Part shown: piece by piece, positions 9,721 through 18,560 of the stretch
Position numbering within the stretch: position 1 is the stretch's first letter
Layout: the number at the start of each line of letters is the position of its first letter
Assembly (NCBI GenBank): GCA_902529645.1
Contig: CABZXO010000011.1
Coordinates: 1 to 38,334, forward strand
Direction: 5' to 3'
Source of the DNA: an uncultured Pelagibacteraceae bacterium
GTDB taxonomy: Bacteria; Pseudomonadota; Alphaproteobacteria; Pelagibacterales; Pelagibacteraceae
DNA: 38,334 nucleotides
Position numbers and translations under genes: made by a program
The notes under the pieces: generated by a model
The model's input: only the letters and a program-made list of their open reading frames with translations
What the model was told of the DNA's origin: nothing
Databases searched by the model: none

Positions 9721-10716
9721 ATGAACATAGCTATAGTAGGTGCAACAGGTAATGTGGGTAGAAAAACTCTTGAAGTTTTTGATAAAAAGAATTTCGGATT
9801 TGATAATTTATATCTAGTTGCATCAGAAAAAAGTGCAGGAAAAAAAATCTTATTTAGAGATAAAGAATATGAAATTGAGAATTTGGAAAACTATGATTTT
9901 TCTAAAGCTGATATTACTTTTTTTGCAGCTGGAGGAAAAATTGCAGAAAAATATGCAGAAAATGCAGCCAAACACACAGTGGTAATTGATAATTCAAGTT
10001 TTTTTAGGATGGATCCAGATGTACCTCTCATTGTTCCACAAGTAAACTCTTCTGATATAAAAAAAATGAATAAAAATATTATTGCAAACCCAAACTGCTC
10101 GACAGCACAACTCGTCATTGCTCTTAAACCCCTTCATGATTTATATAAAATTAAAAGAGTTATAGTTTCAACTTATCAATCTGTTTCAGGCGGTGGAAAA
10201 AGTCCAATGGATGAATTAATTGAGCAAACTAAAAAATATTTAGATGGAAAAAAAATAGAGTCCAAAAACTTTACCAAACAAATTGCTTTTAATGTTATTC
10301 CACATATCGATGTTTTCTCTGATGATGGATATACAAAAGAAGAATTAAAAATGACAAATGAAACAAAAAAAATATTAGATGAAACAATTGAACTTACAGC
10401 AACATGTGTTCGAATTCCTGTGCTAGTATCACACTCTGAGTCTGTTAATATAGAGTTTGAGAAACCTTTTAATTTAGATGATGTTAGAGAGTCTTTAAGT
10501 AATGCTGAAGGCTGTCAAGTTATTGATAAAAGAGAAAATGGAGGTTATAGCACTCCTTTTGAGGCAGCTGGAAATGATGAGACTTACATATCTAGAATTA
10601 GAGAGGATAAAACTAAAAAAAATTCTCTTAATTTATGGATTGTTTCAGATAATTTATTAAGAGGTGCTGCACTTAATTCTGTTGAAATCGCAGAAACAAT
10701 AATTAAATCAAAATAA
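9721..10716 (+). CDS. asd: Aspartate-semialdehyde dehydrogenase
   Basis: Asd reduces aspartyl phosphate to aspartate semialdehyde with NADPH, the branch point to lysine, diaminopimelate, threonine and methionine. The 331-residue protein starts with the Rossmann motif IVGATGNVGRK. It has the active-site cysteine C126 in NPNCSTAQ, the substrate-binding segment YQSVSGGGKSPMDEL, and the region RIPVLVSHSES. It starts 15 bases after dmdA and ends four bases before sdhC. In related bacteria it often sits next to leuB, which suggests the DMSP block was placed between two old neighbours. The function call is secure. Confidence 0.97.
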   Translation: MNIAIVGATGNVGRKTLEVFDKKNFGFDNLYLVASEKSAGKKILFRDKEYEIENLENYDFSKADITFFAAGGKIAEKYAENAAKHTVVIDNSSFFRMDPDVPLIVPQVNSSDIKKMNKNIIANPNCSTAQLVIALKPLHDLYKIKRVIVSTYQSVSGGGKSPMDELIEQTKKYLDGKKIESKNFTKQIAFNVIPHIDVFSDDGYTKEELKMTNETKKILDETIELTATCVRIPVLVSHSESVNIEFEKPFNLDDVRESLSNAEGCQVIDKRENGGYSTPFEAAGNDETYISRIREDKTKKNSLNLWIVSDNLLRGAALNSVEIAETIIKSK

Positions 10717-10720
10717 TAAA

Positions 10721-11101
10721 ATGGAAAATAGACCTTTATCACCACATATACAAATTTATAAATGGCATATTTCTTCTTTAGTATCCATTTCACATAGAAT
10801 TACAGGGATAATTAATTTTTTTGCAATAACTTTAATTTGTATTTGGTTTGCTTTTATGCTTTTAGGAGAGAGTGAATATCAAACAATAAAAATTTTTTTA
10901 GAATCTTTTTTAGGGAAATTTATATTAATTGGAATAACTTGGTCTTTTAGTTTTCAAATGTTAAGTGAGATTAGACATTTAATTATGGATTTAGGTTATG
11001 GCTTTGAGTTACAAACAACTAAAATTACAGGTTTGCTTGTTATTTTCGGTTCAATTTTTTTAACTATATTAGTTTATATATTTGGAAGAGGAGTTATTTA
11101 A
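10721..11101 (+). CDS. sdhC: Succinate dehydrogenase membrane anchor SdhC, haem-ligand His replaced by Gln
   Basis: SdhC is one of two membrane anchors of complex II, which passes electrons from succinate to ubiquinone. The 126-residue protein has three hydrophobic helices (about residues 27-48, 64-82 and 102-122). It keeps the quinone-site motif SISHRITG, with S22 and R26 matching E. coli S27 and R31, and the IRHLIMDLGYG motif. Aligned on IRH, the position of E. coli haem ligand H84 (YHVVVGIRH) is Q79 here (FQMLSEIRH). So this subunit seems to lack its axial haem ligand. It starts four bases after asd and overlaps sdhD by one base. Family call is firm; loss of haem is an inference from alignment by eye. 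Confidence 0.95.
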   Translation: MENRPLSPHIQIYKWHISSLVSISHRITGIINFFAITLICIWFAFMLLGESEYQTIKIFLESFLGKFILIGITWSFSFQMLSEIRHLIMDLGYGFELQTTKITGLLVIFGSIFLTILVYIFGRGVI

Positions 11102-11430
11102 TGCTACCGGTTACGAAAAAATGGTTGTTTTTAAAATTTAGCTCTTTAATTTTGTTACCTCTAATGCTTTGGTTTATTTTAAGTTTAGTAAATTTTTATG
11201 ATAAAAGTTATCAAGAAATAGTTGGTTTTTTGACATCTCAACCATCTAAATTTTTAATGGGACTGTTTCTGGTATTTATTTATTTTTTTTCAGCATTAAG
11301 TATTAGCGAGGTTTTTGAGGACTATATAAAAGACACGAAAATCAAAAATGCCGCAAACAAAATCTTAAATTTTTTTGCTATAACAATTCCAATATTAACA
11401 ATAATTGTTATTTTTAACTTAAATATATGA
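11101..11430 (+). CDS. sdhD: Succinate dehydrogenase membrane anchor SdhD, without any histidine
   Basis: SdhD is the second membrane anchor of complex II. The 109-residue protein is divergent and very hydrophobic, with three predicted helices (about residues 12-32, 50-70 and 87-107). The family motif ending in Asp-Tyr is present as [10 protein letters not shown], and Y75 matches the quinone-site Y83 of E. coli SdhD. The haem ligand, E. coli H71, lies eleven residues before that Asp; here the position is F63. The whole protein contains no histidine and no cysteine, so the cysteine ligand known from yeast is also absent. The ATG overlaps the sdhC stop by one base and the 3' end overlaps sdhA by four bases (ATGA). 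Identity rests partly on context. Confidence 0.92.
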   Translation: MLPVTKKWLFLKFSSLILLPLMLWFILSLVNFYDKSYQEIVGFLTSQPSKFLMGLFLVFIYFFSALSISEVFEDYIKDTKIKNAANKILNFFAITIPILTIIVIFNLNI

Positions 11431-13202
11431 AAGCCTATAATATCATAGATCATGAGTACGATGTTGTTGTACTTGGAGCAGGTGGCTCAGGATTAAGAGC
11501 AGCTGTGGGATTAAGTGAAGCTGGTTTAAAAACAGCGTGTATCTCAAAAGTATTTCCCACAAGAAGTCATACGTCTGCTGCACAAGGTGGAATATCAGCA
11601 GCCCTTGGAAATATGGGGGAAGATGATTGGAGATGGCATATGTATGACACTGTAAAAGGTGCAGACTGGTTAGGAGATCAAGATAGCATTGAATATTTAT
11701 GTAAAGAAGCGCCCAAAGCAGTGTTGGAATTGGAAAAGTATGGTGTTCCTTTTAGTCGTACAGAAGAGGGGAAAATTTATCAAAGACCATTTGGTGGTAT
11801 GACCAAAAATTATGGAAATGGAATTGTTCAAAGAACTTGTGCAGCTGCAGATAGAACAGGGCATGCAATATTACATACTTTATATGGACAAGCTTTGAAA
11901 CAAAACACAGAATTTTTTATTGAATATTTTGCTTTAGATTTATTAATGAAAGATGGAGAGTGCAAAGGATTAATAGCATGGAATCTTAATGACGGTACAA
12001 TTCATAGATTTAGAGCGCATACTGTAATTATTGCAACTGGAGGATATGGAAAGGTATACTACTCTGCTACATCAGCTCATACTTGTACAGGTGATGGTAA
12101 TGCCATGGTCTTAAGAGCAGGACTACCTTTGCAAGATATGGAATTTGTACAATTTCATCCAACAGGTATTTATGGACATGGAACACTTATATCGGAAGGG
12201 GTAAGAGGTGAAGGTGGCTATTTAGTAAATTCAAAAGGTGAAAGATTTATGGAAAGATACGCGCCAAATGCAAAAGATTTGGCGTCAAGAGATGTTGTCA
12301 GTCGATCAATGTCTATAGAAATTAATGAAGGAAGAGGTGTAGGTAAAGATCAAGATCATGTTCATTTACATTTAAGTCATTTAGACAAAAGTGTAATTGA
12401 AAATCGATTACCAGGTATCACTGAAGCTGCAAGATTATTTGCGAATGTTGATGTTACCAAAGATCCTATACCTGTAGTTCCTACAGTTCACTATAACATG
12501 GGAGGTATTCCAACAAATTATAAAGCAGAAGTGCTAACAATGAATGGTTCTGAAAAAACAGTTCCTGGTTTAATGGCTATAGGTGAAGCAGCATGTGTTT
12601 CTGTTCATGGAGCAAACAGACTTGGTTCTAATTCATTAATTGATTTAGTAGTATTTGGAAGAGCAGCTGCAAAAAGAGCAGCTGAACTAGTAAAACCCGG
12701 AACACCACATGAAGAAATACCAGAAACTGAAACTCAAAAGTGTTTGGATAGATTTGATAAACTTAGAAATGCTCAAGGGGATAATAGTACTGCAGAGTTA
12801 AGACTCTCGATGCAGAAAACAATGCAATCTAAATGTGCAGTATTTAGAACAGAAAAAAATCTTAAACAAGGGGTTGATGAGATAGGCAAAACTTACGATG
12901 GAATGGACTCCATTTCTGTTAAGGATAAATCTTTAGTATTTAACACTGATTTAGTAGAAACCTTAGAATTTGATAATTTAATTAGACAAGCGGTAGCAAC
13001 CGTAGATTCAGCATATCACAGAAAAGAAAGTAGAGGAGCTCACGCAAGAGAAGATTACCCAAAAAGAGATGATGAAAAATTTATGCAACATACCCTTGCA
13101 TGGTGTGATGGTAAAAATACAAAGATTAGTTATAGACCTGTCCATCAATCAACTTTAACTAATGAAGTGCAATATTTTCCACCTCAAGAACGGGTATATT
13201 AA
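11427..13202 (+). CDS. sdhA: Succinate dehydrogenase flavoprotein subunit
   Basis: SdhA holds covalently bound FAD and oxidises succinate to fumarate on the cytoplasmic face of the inner membrane. The 591-residue length is normal. It shows the FAD-binding motif [13 protein letters not shown], the flavinylation histidine H48 in SHTSAAQGG, the substrate and proton-path segments [19 protein letters not shown] and [12 protein letters not shown], and [10 protein letters not shown]. All expected active-site motifs are present, so the enzyme should be active even if the anchors lack haem. Translation is coupled to sdhD by a four-base overlap and to sdhB by a one-base overlap. Confidence 0.99.
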   Translation: MKAYNIIDHEYDVVVLGAGGSGLRAAVGLSEAGLKTACISKVFPTRSHTSAAQGGISAALGNMGEDDWRWHMYDTVKGADWLGDQDSIEYLCKEAPKAVLELEKYGVPFSRTEEGKIYQRPFGGMTKNYGNGIVQRTCAAADRTGHAILHTLYGQALKQNTEFFIEYFALDLLMKDGECKGLIAWNLNDGTIHRFRAHTVIIATGGYGKVYYSATSAHTCTGDGNAMVLRAGLPLQDMEFVQFHPTGIYGHGTLISEGVRGEGGYLVNSKGERFMERYAPNAKDLASRDVVSRSMSIEINEGRGVGKDQDHVHLHLSHLDKSVIENRLPGITEAARLFANVDVTKDPIPVVPTVHYNMGGIPTNYKAEVLTMNGSEKTVPGLMAIGEAACVSVHGANRLGSNSLIDLVVFGRAAAKRAAELVKPGTPHEEIPETETQKCLDRFDKLRNAQGDNSTAELRLSMQKTMQSKCAVFRTEKNLKQGVDEIGKTYDGMDSISVKDKSLVFNTDLVETLEFDNLIRQAVATVDSAYHRKESRGAHAREDYPKRDDEKFMQHTLAWCDGKNTKISYRPVHQSTLTNEVQYFPPQERVY

Positions 13203-13981
13203 TGGTTCAATTGAGTTTACCTAAGAATTCTGAAATTAAAAAAGGTAAATACTTTAAGGACAAAACAGGATCAAAAAATTTAAGAAAAGTAAATATTTAT
13301 AGATGGGATCCATCCACAGATGAAGGTCCTAGGATAGACACTTATGAAGTTGACATGGATAATTGTCCTTCAAAGGTCTTAGATATTTTAAATAAAATCA
13401 AAAATGAAATCGACTCAACTATAACATACAGAAGATCTTGTGCTCATGGTGTATGTGGTTCATGTGCAATGAATATCGGGGGTAAAAATGGCCTTGCTTG
13501 CACCACTCCACATGCTGAAATTGAGGGAGATATTGATATTTATCCATTACCTCATTTAAAAGTTAAAAAAGATTTAATTGGTGATTTGGATGGATTGTAC
13601 AAACAGTATCAATCAATTGAACCATGGTTAAAAAATAATTCAACAAAAGAAACTACAGAAATTTATCAATCCAAAGAAGACAGAGCAAAACTAGATGGTG
13701 CTTATGAATGTATTATGTGTGCTTGTTGCTCTACATCTTGCCCAAGTTATTGGTGGAATGGTGATAAATATTTAGGTCCAGCAGTTTTGTTACAAGCATA
13801 TAGATGGATTATTGATAGTAGAGATGAGGAGCGAAAAGCAAGATTAAAAAAAGTTGCTGATGAATTAAAATTATACAGATGTCATACTATTTTAAATTGT
13901 ACAAATGCATGTCCTAAAGGCTTGAATCCAGCAAAAGCTATAGCTGAAATAAAAAAAATGTTAGCAACGGCTAATGTTTAA
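13202..13981 (+). CDS. sdhB: Succinate dehydrogenase iron-sulfur subunit
   Basis: SdhB carries the 2Fe-2S, 4Fe-4S and 3Fe-4S clusters that lead electrons from FAD to ubiquinone. In the 259-residue protein the 2Fe-2S cysteines lie in [15 protein letters not shown] and a later GLAC. The 4Fe-4S motif is [16 protein letters not shown], and the last cluster uses [17 protein letters not shown]. The quinone-site residues are kept: W185 in PSYWW (E. coli W164) and H228 in RCHTILNC (E. coli H207). This matters because the anchors next to it seem to have lost haem ligands but not quinone residues. The gene ends 39 bases before mmsA. Confidence 0.99.
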   Translation: MVQLSLPKNSEIKKGKYFKDKTGSKNLRKVNIYRWDPSTDEGPRIDTYEVDMDNCPSKVLDILNKIKNEIDSTITYRRSCAHGVCGSCAMNIGGKNGLACTTPHAEIEGDIDIYPLPHLKVKKDLIGDLDGLYKQYQSIEPWLKNNSTKETTEIYQSKEDRAKLDGAYECIMCACCSTSCPSYWWNGDKYLGPAVLLQAYRWIIDSRDEERKARLKKVADELKLYRCHTILNCTNACPKGLNPAKAIAEIKKMLATANV

Positions 13982-14020
13982 ATAGACTATTTGATATTTT
14001 TGATCTAAAACACCGTATTC

Positions 14021-15514
14021 ATGAAATTAATAGAACACTTCGTAAACGGTAAAATAATTCCGGCATCTTCAGATAAAAAGGGAAAAGTTTTCAATCCAGC
14101 AACTGGTGAACAAGAGTCAGAGGTAAGACTTGCTTCAAGATCTGATCTAGATAGTGCTGTTGAGGTAGCAAAAAAAGCATTTGAAAGTTGGTCTTTAAAA
14201 CCTGCTCTACAAAGAGCTAGAATAATATTTAAATTTAAAGAATTGATTGAAAAAAATTCTGATGAATTAACGAAGTTAATAGTTTCAGAACATGGAAAAG
14301 TTTATGAAGATGCAAGAGGCTCTTTAACCAGAGGACTTGAGGTGGTAGAATTTGCTTGTGGAATACCACATTTATTAAAAGGTGAGTTTTCAGAAAATGT
14401 TGGAACCAATGTTGATAGTTGGTCAATCAGACAACCATTAGGAGTTGTTGCTGGTATTACACCTTTTAATTTTCCTGCTATGGTACCAATGTGGATGTTT
14501 CCAATAGCAATAGCTTGTGGAAACACTTTTATTCTTAAACCATCAGAAAAAGACCCTTCTTGCGCAATAAGATTAGCAGAATTACTTTCTGAGGCGGGTC
14601 TTCCAGAAGGAGTATTTAACGTAATAAATGGAGATAAAGAAGTTGTTGATGCAATTTTGGAAAACAAAGATATCAAAGCTGTTAGTTTTGTAGGATCTAC
14701 TCCTATTGCAAAATATATTTATGAAAATTCAGCTAAAAATGAAAAAAGAGTTCAAGCTTTGGGTGGAGCAAAAAACCATTTAGTTGTTATGCCAGATTGT
14801 GATTTAGATGGTGCAGTAAATGGTTTAATGGGTGCTGCTTATGGTTCAGCTGGAGAAAGATGTATGGCTCAATCAGTTGCGGTTGCTGTTGGAGATATTG
14901 GTGATGAACTTGTATCAAGATTATCAAAAAAAGCTGAAGCTTTAAAAGTTGGTCCTGGAATGGATAAAGCGTCAGAGATGGGACCTTTAGTTACAAAAGA
15001 ACATTTAGAAAAAGTTACAAGTTACGTTAATTTAGGTGTCAAGGAAGGCGCAAAGCTAGTGGTTGATGGAAGAGGTTTAAAGCTTCAAGGTTATGAAAAT
15101 GGTTTCTATATAGGTGGATGCTTGTTTGATTATGTAAATAAAGATATGAGAATTTACAAAGAGGAAATATTCGGTCCAGTCTTATCAGTTGTTCGAGTAA
15201 AAACTTTTGAAGAAGCTGCAAAATTAATTAACGACCATGAGTACGGAAATGGAGTTAGTATTTATACAAGAGACGGTGATGCAGGTAGAACTTTTGCAAG
15301 TAAAATTCAAGTAGGTATGGTTGGTATTAACGTGCCGATCCCAGTTCCAATGGCATTTCATAGTTTTGGTGGTTGGAAAAGATCATTATTTGGAGATAGT
15401 GGAATGCATGGTATGGAAGGAATAAAATTTTATACTAAACTTAAAACAGTAACATCCAGATGGCCTTCAGGTGTCCGATCAAATGCGGAATTTGTTATGC
15501 CAACAATGAAATAA
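14021..15514 (+). CDS. mmsA: CoA-acylating methylmalonate-semialdehyde dehydrogenase
   Basis: MmsA converts methylmalonate semialdehyde to propionyl-CoA, and malonate semialdehyde to acetyl-CoA, using NAD and CoA. It acts in valine, beta-alanine and inositol breakdown. The 497-residue aldehyde dehydrogenase has ITPFNFPAMVP, the NAD-binding SFVGSTPIAKYI and the catalytic cysteine C281 in GERCMAQS. The segment LGGAKNH, with Asn where most aldehyde dehydrogenases have a general-base Glu, marks the CoA-acylating type. It sits between sdhB and mdh, an unusual guest in a TCA cluster. It could also help use three-carbon acids from DMSP cleavage, but that is inference. Confidence 0.93.
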   Translation: MKLIEHFVNGKIIPASSDKKGKVFNPATGEQESEVRLASRSDLDSAVEVAKKAFESWSLKPALQRARIIFKFKELIEKNSDELTKLIVSEHGKVYEDARGSLTRGLEVVEFACGIPHLLKGEFSENVGTNVDSWSIRQPLGVVAGITPFNFPAMVPMWMFPIAIACGNTFILKPSEKDPSCAIRLAELLSEAGLPEGVFNVINGDKEVVDAILENKDIKAVSFVGSTPIAKYIYENSAKNEKRVQALGGAKNHLVVMPDCDLDGAVNGLMGAAYGSAGERCMAQSVAVAVGDIGDELVSRLSKKAEALKVGPGMDKASEMGPLVTKEHLEKVTSYVNLGVKEGAKLVVDGRGLKLQGYENGFYIGGCLFDYVNKDMRIYKEEIFGPVLSVVRVKTFEEAAKLINDHEYGNGVSIYTRDGDAGRTFASKIQVGMVGINVPIPVPMAFHSFGGWKRSLFGDSGMHGMEGIKFYTKLKTVTSRWPSGVRSNAEFVMPTMK

Positions 15515-15523
15515 AGGAAATAA

Positions 15524-16486
15524 ATGACAAAAATATCTTTAATTGGTGCAGGCCAAATAGGCGGAACTCTTGCACATTTAATAGGAACAAAAGAATTAGT
15601 AAATGAAGTGGTTTTATTTGATGTAGCTAGTGGTATTGCAAAAGGAAAAGCATTAGATATTGCACAATCTTCATCTGTAGATGGTTTCAATGTTAGGTTT
15701 TCAGGAACTGATAACTATGAGGATATAAAAGATTCAGATGTAATTATAATTACAGCAGGTGTTCCAAGAAAACCTGGAATGAGCCGAGACGATCTTCTTG
15801 GAATTAATTTAAAAATTATTAAACAAGTTGCTGAGGGGGTAAAGAAAAATGCTCCTAACACCTTTGTAATCTGTATCACCAATCCTTTAGACGTTATGGT
15901 TATGGCATTTCAAAAATTTTCAGGTTTGCCATCAAATAAAGTTGTTGGTATGGCAGGTATTTTAGATAGTTCGAGATTTAAATTATTTTTATCATTAGAA
16001 CTTAATGTGCCAGTAAGAGAAATTGAGGCAATGGTCATGGGTGGTCATGGTGACACCATGGTTCCTATGCCAAGATTTACAAAAATTTCAGGCAAACCAT
16101 TGTTGGATCTTGTAAAGGATGGAAAGATTTCTTTAGAAAGAGTTGAGGAAATTAATCAAAGAACACGAGATGGTGGTGCGGAAATAGTTAAATATTTAGA
16201 AAAAGGATCAGCCTTTTATGCGCCAGCAGCCTCAGGTGTTCAAATGGCAGAAGCATATTTAAATGATCAGAAAAAATTATTACCCTGCGCTGTACAATTA
16301 AATGGAGAATATGGTGTGAAAAATGTTTATGCAGGTGTTCCTGTTGTCATTGGAAAAGATGGTGTAGAAAAAATTGAAGAGATTGATTTAGATGAAAAAG
16401 AAAAAAAAGAATTTATGCATTCAATAGATGCTGTAAAAGCTTTATGGGAAGCTGCATCTAAAATAGATCCTGATTTATCTAAATAA
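15524..16486 (+). CDS. mdh: Malate dehydrogenase (LDH-like type)
   Basis: Mdh interconverts malate and oxaloacetate with NAD in the TCA cycle. The 320 residues match the lactate-dehydrogenase-like malate dehydrogenases of alphaproteobacteria. Motifs are [11 protein letters not shown] (NAD binding), the active-site loop [14 protein letters not shown] with the substrate arginines, ITNPLDVM, and catalytic histidine H175 in GGHGDTMVP. An arginine in the 80s loop, rather than glutamine, supports malate over lactate specificity. A good ribosome-binding site (AAGGAAA) precedes the ATG. sucC starts two bases after its stop, a conserved mdh-sucC-sucD order. Confidence 0.98.
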   Translation: MTKISLIGAGQIGGTLAHLIGTKELVNEVVLFDVASGIAKGKALDIAQSSSVDGFNVRFSGTDNYEDIKDSDVIIITAGVPRKPGMSRDDLLGINLKIIKQVAEGVKKNAPNTFVICITNPLDVMVMAFQKFSGLPSNKVVGMAGILDSSRFKLFLSLELNVPVREIEAMVMGGHGDTMVPMPRFTKISGKPLLDLVKDGKISLERVEEINQRTRDGGAEIVKYLEKGSAFYAPAASGVQMAEAYLNDQKKLLPCAVQLNGEYGVKNVYAGVPVVIGKDGVEKIEEIDLDEKEKKEFMHSIDAVKALWEAASKIDPDLSK

Positions 16487-16488
16487 TA

Positions 16489-17649
16489 ATGAATATTCAC
16501 GAGCATCAAGCTAAACAAATATTAAAAAAATATGGAGCTGTAGTTCCCGAAGGAGTATTTGCGCTTAATGTTGATGAACTTATTCAAAAAGCAAAAGCAC
16601 TCAAAACTGAGAAATATGTGCTTAAAGCACAAATCCATGCTGGAGGTAGAGGAAAAGCTGGTGGTGTAAAAATTTTAAACTCTATTGAGGAACTAACATT
16701 AGCAGCTAAAGAATTACTTGGAAAAACACTAGTTACTCATCAAACTGGCCCTGAAGGTAGAGAGGTAAAAAGATTATACGTAGAAGAATCATCAAATATA
16801 GATAAAGAATTTTACTTATCGTGCCTGGTTGATAGGGCAAGTTCTAAAATTGCATTTATATCAAGTAACCAAGGAGGGATGGACATTGAAGAAGTTGCAA
16901 GCAGTTCACCTGAAAAAATTATAACTACAAAAGTTGATATGGGTGATGAAATTTCTGATTCAGATTGTGAAAAAATAATTAACATTTTTAATTTAAATGA
17001 AGACGCAAAAAAACAAGCAATAATATTAATTAAATCAATATATAAAATGTTTGTAAGTACTGACGCAAACATGGTTGAAGTAAATCCATTAATTTTGACA
17101 AAAGAGGAAAAAATTGTTTGTTTAGATGCAAAAGTTAATTTCGACTCTAACGCTTTATTCAGGCATCCAGAAATTATTGAATTAAGAGATTTAAATGAGG
17201 AAGATCCTACCGAGATAGAAGCTAGCAAGCATGATCTTGCGTATATCAAGCTAGATGGAAGTATTGGTTGTATGGTGAATGGGGCAGGATTAGCAATGGC
17301 AACAATGGATATAATTAAATTGTATGGTAAAGAGCCAGCAAATTTTTTAGATGTAGGCGGTGGTGCATCCAAAGAAAAAGTATCTGCTGCATTAAAGATA
17401 ATTCTCTCAGATAAAAATGTTAAAGGTATTTTAATTAATATTTTTGGAGGAATAATGAGATGTGATGTTCTTGCCCAAGGAGTAGTTGATGCAGCTAAAG
17501 AAATTAATATTAGTGTACCTTTGGTTGTAAGATTAGCAGGCACAAATTTCAAAGAAGGAAAAAAAATTCTTGATAATTCTGGATTAAAATTAATTTCTGC
17601 AGAAAATTTAGATGACGCTGCTAAGAAAATTGTTCAGGCGATAAAATAA
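16489..17649 (+). CDS. sucC: Succinyl-CoA synthetase beta subunit
   Basis: SucC is the ADP/GDP-grasp subunit of succinyl-CoA synthetase, which makes nucleoside triphosphate while converting succinyl-CoA to succinate. The 386-residue protein starts with the family signature [16 protein letters not shown] and includes the ATP-grasp segment [23 protein letters not shown], the loop [13 protein letters not shown], and [15 protein letters not shown] close to the alpha-subunit interface. It has normal length and no odd features. It lies two bases after mdh and one base before sucD, so it is almost certainly in one transcript with both. Confidence 0.98.
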   Translation: MNIHEHQAKQILKKYGAVVPEGVFALNVDELIQKAKALKTEKYVLKAQIHAGGRGKAGGVKILNSIEELTLAAKELLGKTLVTHQTGPEGREVKRLYVEESSNIDKEFYLSCLVDRASSKIAFISSNQGGMDIEEVASSSPEKIITTKVDMGDEISDSDCEKIINIFNLNEDAKKQAIILIKSIYKMFVSTDANMVEVNPLILTKEEKIVCLDAKVNFDSNALFRHPEIIELRDLNEEDPTEIEASKHDLAYIKLDGSIGCMVNGAGLAMATMDIIKLYGKEPANFLDVGGGASKEKVSAALKIILSDKNVKGILINIFGGIMRCDVLAQGVVDAAKEINISVPLVVRLAGTNFKEGKKILDNSGLKLISAENLDDAAKKIVQAIK

Positions 17650-17650
17650 A

Positions 17651-18526
17651 ATGTCAGTTTTGGTAAATAAAAATACTAAAGTAATTTGTCAGGGATTTAC
17701 TGGCTCACATGGAACATTTCATTCAGAACAGGCTATAAAATATGGAACCAATCTTGTTGGCGGAGTTACGCCAAAGAAAGGCGGACAAAAACATTTAGAC
17801 AGACCAGTTTTTAATAGCGTTTTAGAGGCAAAAAATGAAGTAGGAGCAGATGCAACTATGATTTATGTACCTGCTAAATTTGCAGCAGCAGCAATCATTG
17901 AAGCTATTGATGCATCAGTTGAACTTATTGTTTGTATAACAGAGGGTATTCCAATTCAGGATATGCTTAAGGTCAGACAAAAATTAAGTGGATCTAGTAG
18001 CAGATTAATTGGACCTAATTGTCCAGGAATAATCACACCAGATGAATGTAAAATTGGGATTATGCCGGGAAGTATTCACAAAAGAGGAAGTGTTGGAATT
18101 GTATCAAGGTCAGGAACACTGACATATGAAGCAGTAGCCCAAACAACTGAAAATGGACTTGGTCAATCAACTTGTATTGGTATTGGTGGTGATCCTATTA
18201 ATGGAACAAATTTTATAGATTGTTTAGATTTATTTTTAAATGACTCTGAAACAGAATCTATTTTAATGATAGGTGAAATTGGTGGAACAGCTGAAGAAGA
18301 AGCGGCTGACTTTATAAAAAATCATAAGATTAAAAAACCAATAGTTGGATTTATTGCTGGAATTACCGCTCCTACAGGAAGAAGAATGGGGCATGCTGGT
18401 GCCATTATATCAGGTGGAAAGGGTGGAGCTGAAGATAAAATTAAAAAAATGGAAGAATGTGGTATTACAGTTGCCAAATCACCATCAATTATTGGAAAAA
18501 CTTTATTTGATAAACTGTCTAATTGA
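17651..18526 (+). CDS. sucD: Succinyl-CoA synthetase alpha subunit
   Basis: SucD binds CoA and carries the phosphohistidine of succinyl-CoA synthetase. The 291-residue protein has the CoA-binding N terminus [14 protein letters not shown], the motif [10 protein letters not shown], and the phosphorylated histidine H248 in [11 protein letters not shown]. Length is typical for the family. It directly follows sucC with a one-base gap, and sucA follows after 34 bases, linking succinyl-CoA production and use in one gene block. Confidence 0.98.
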   Translation: MSVLVNKNTKVICQGFTGSHGTFHSEQAIKYGTNLVGGVTPKKGGQKHLDRPVFNSVLEAKNEVGADATMIYVPAKFAAAAIIEAIDASVELIVCITEGIPIQDMLKVRQKLSGSSSRLIGPNCPGIITPDECKIGIMPGSIHKRGSVGIVSRSGTLTYEAVAQTTENGLGQSTCIGIGGDPINGTNFIDCLDLFLNDSETESILMIGEIGGTAEEEAADFIKNHKIKKPIVGFIAGITAPTGRRMGHAGAIISGGKGGAEDKIKKMEECGITVAKSPSIIGKTLFDKLSN

Positions 18527-18560
18527 AAAAAAATATTAGAGGGATATATTAAATAAAAAG

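Noticed and set aside
16812..17552. A 246-codon open frame on the minus strand
   Set aside because: It is a mirror of sucC on the other strand; its composition (rich in Ser, Ile, Ala) and lack of any family motif mark it as a shadow.
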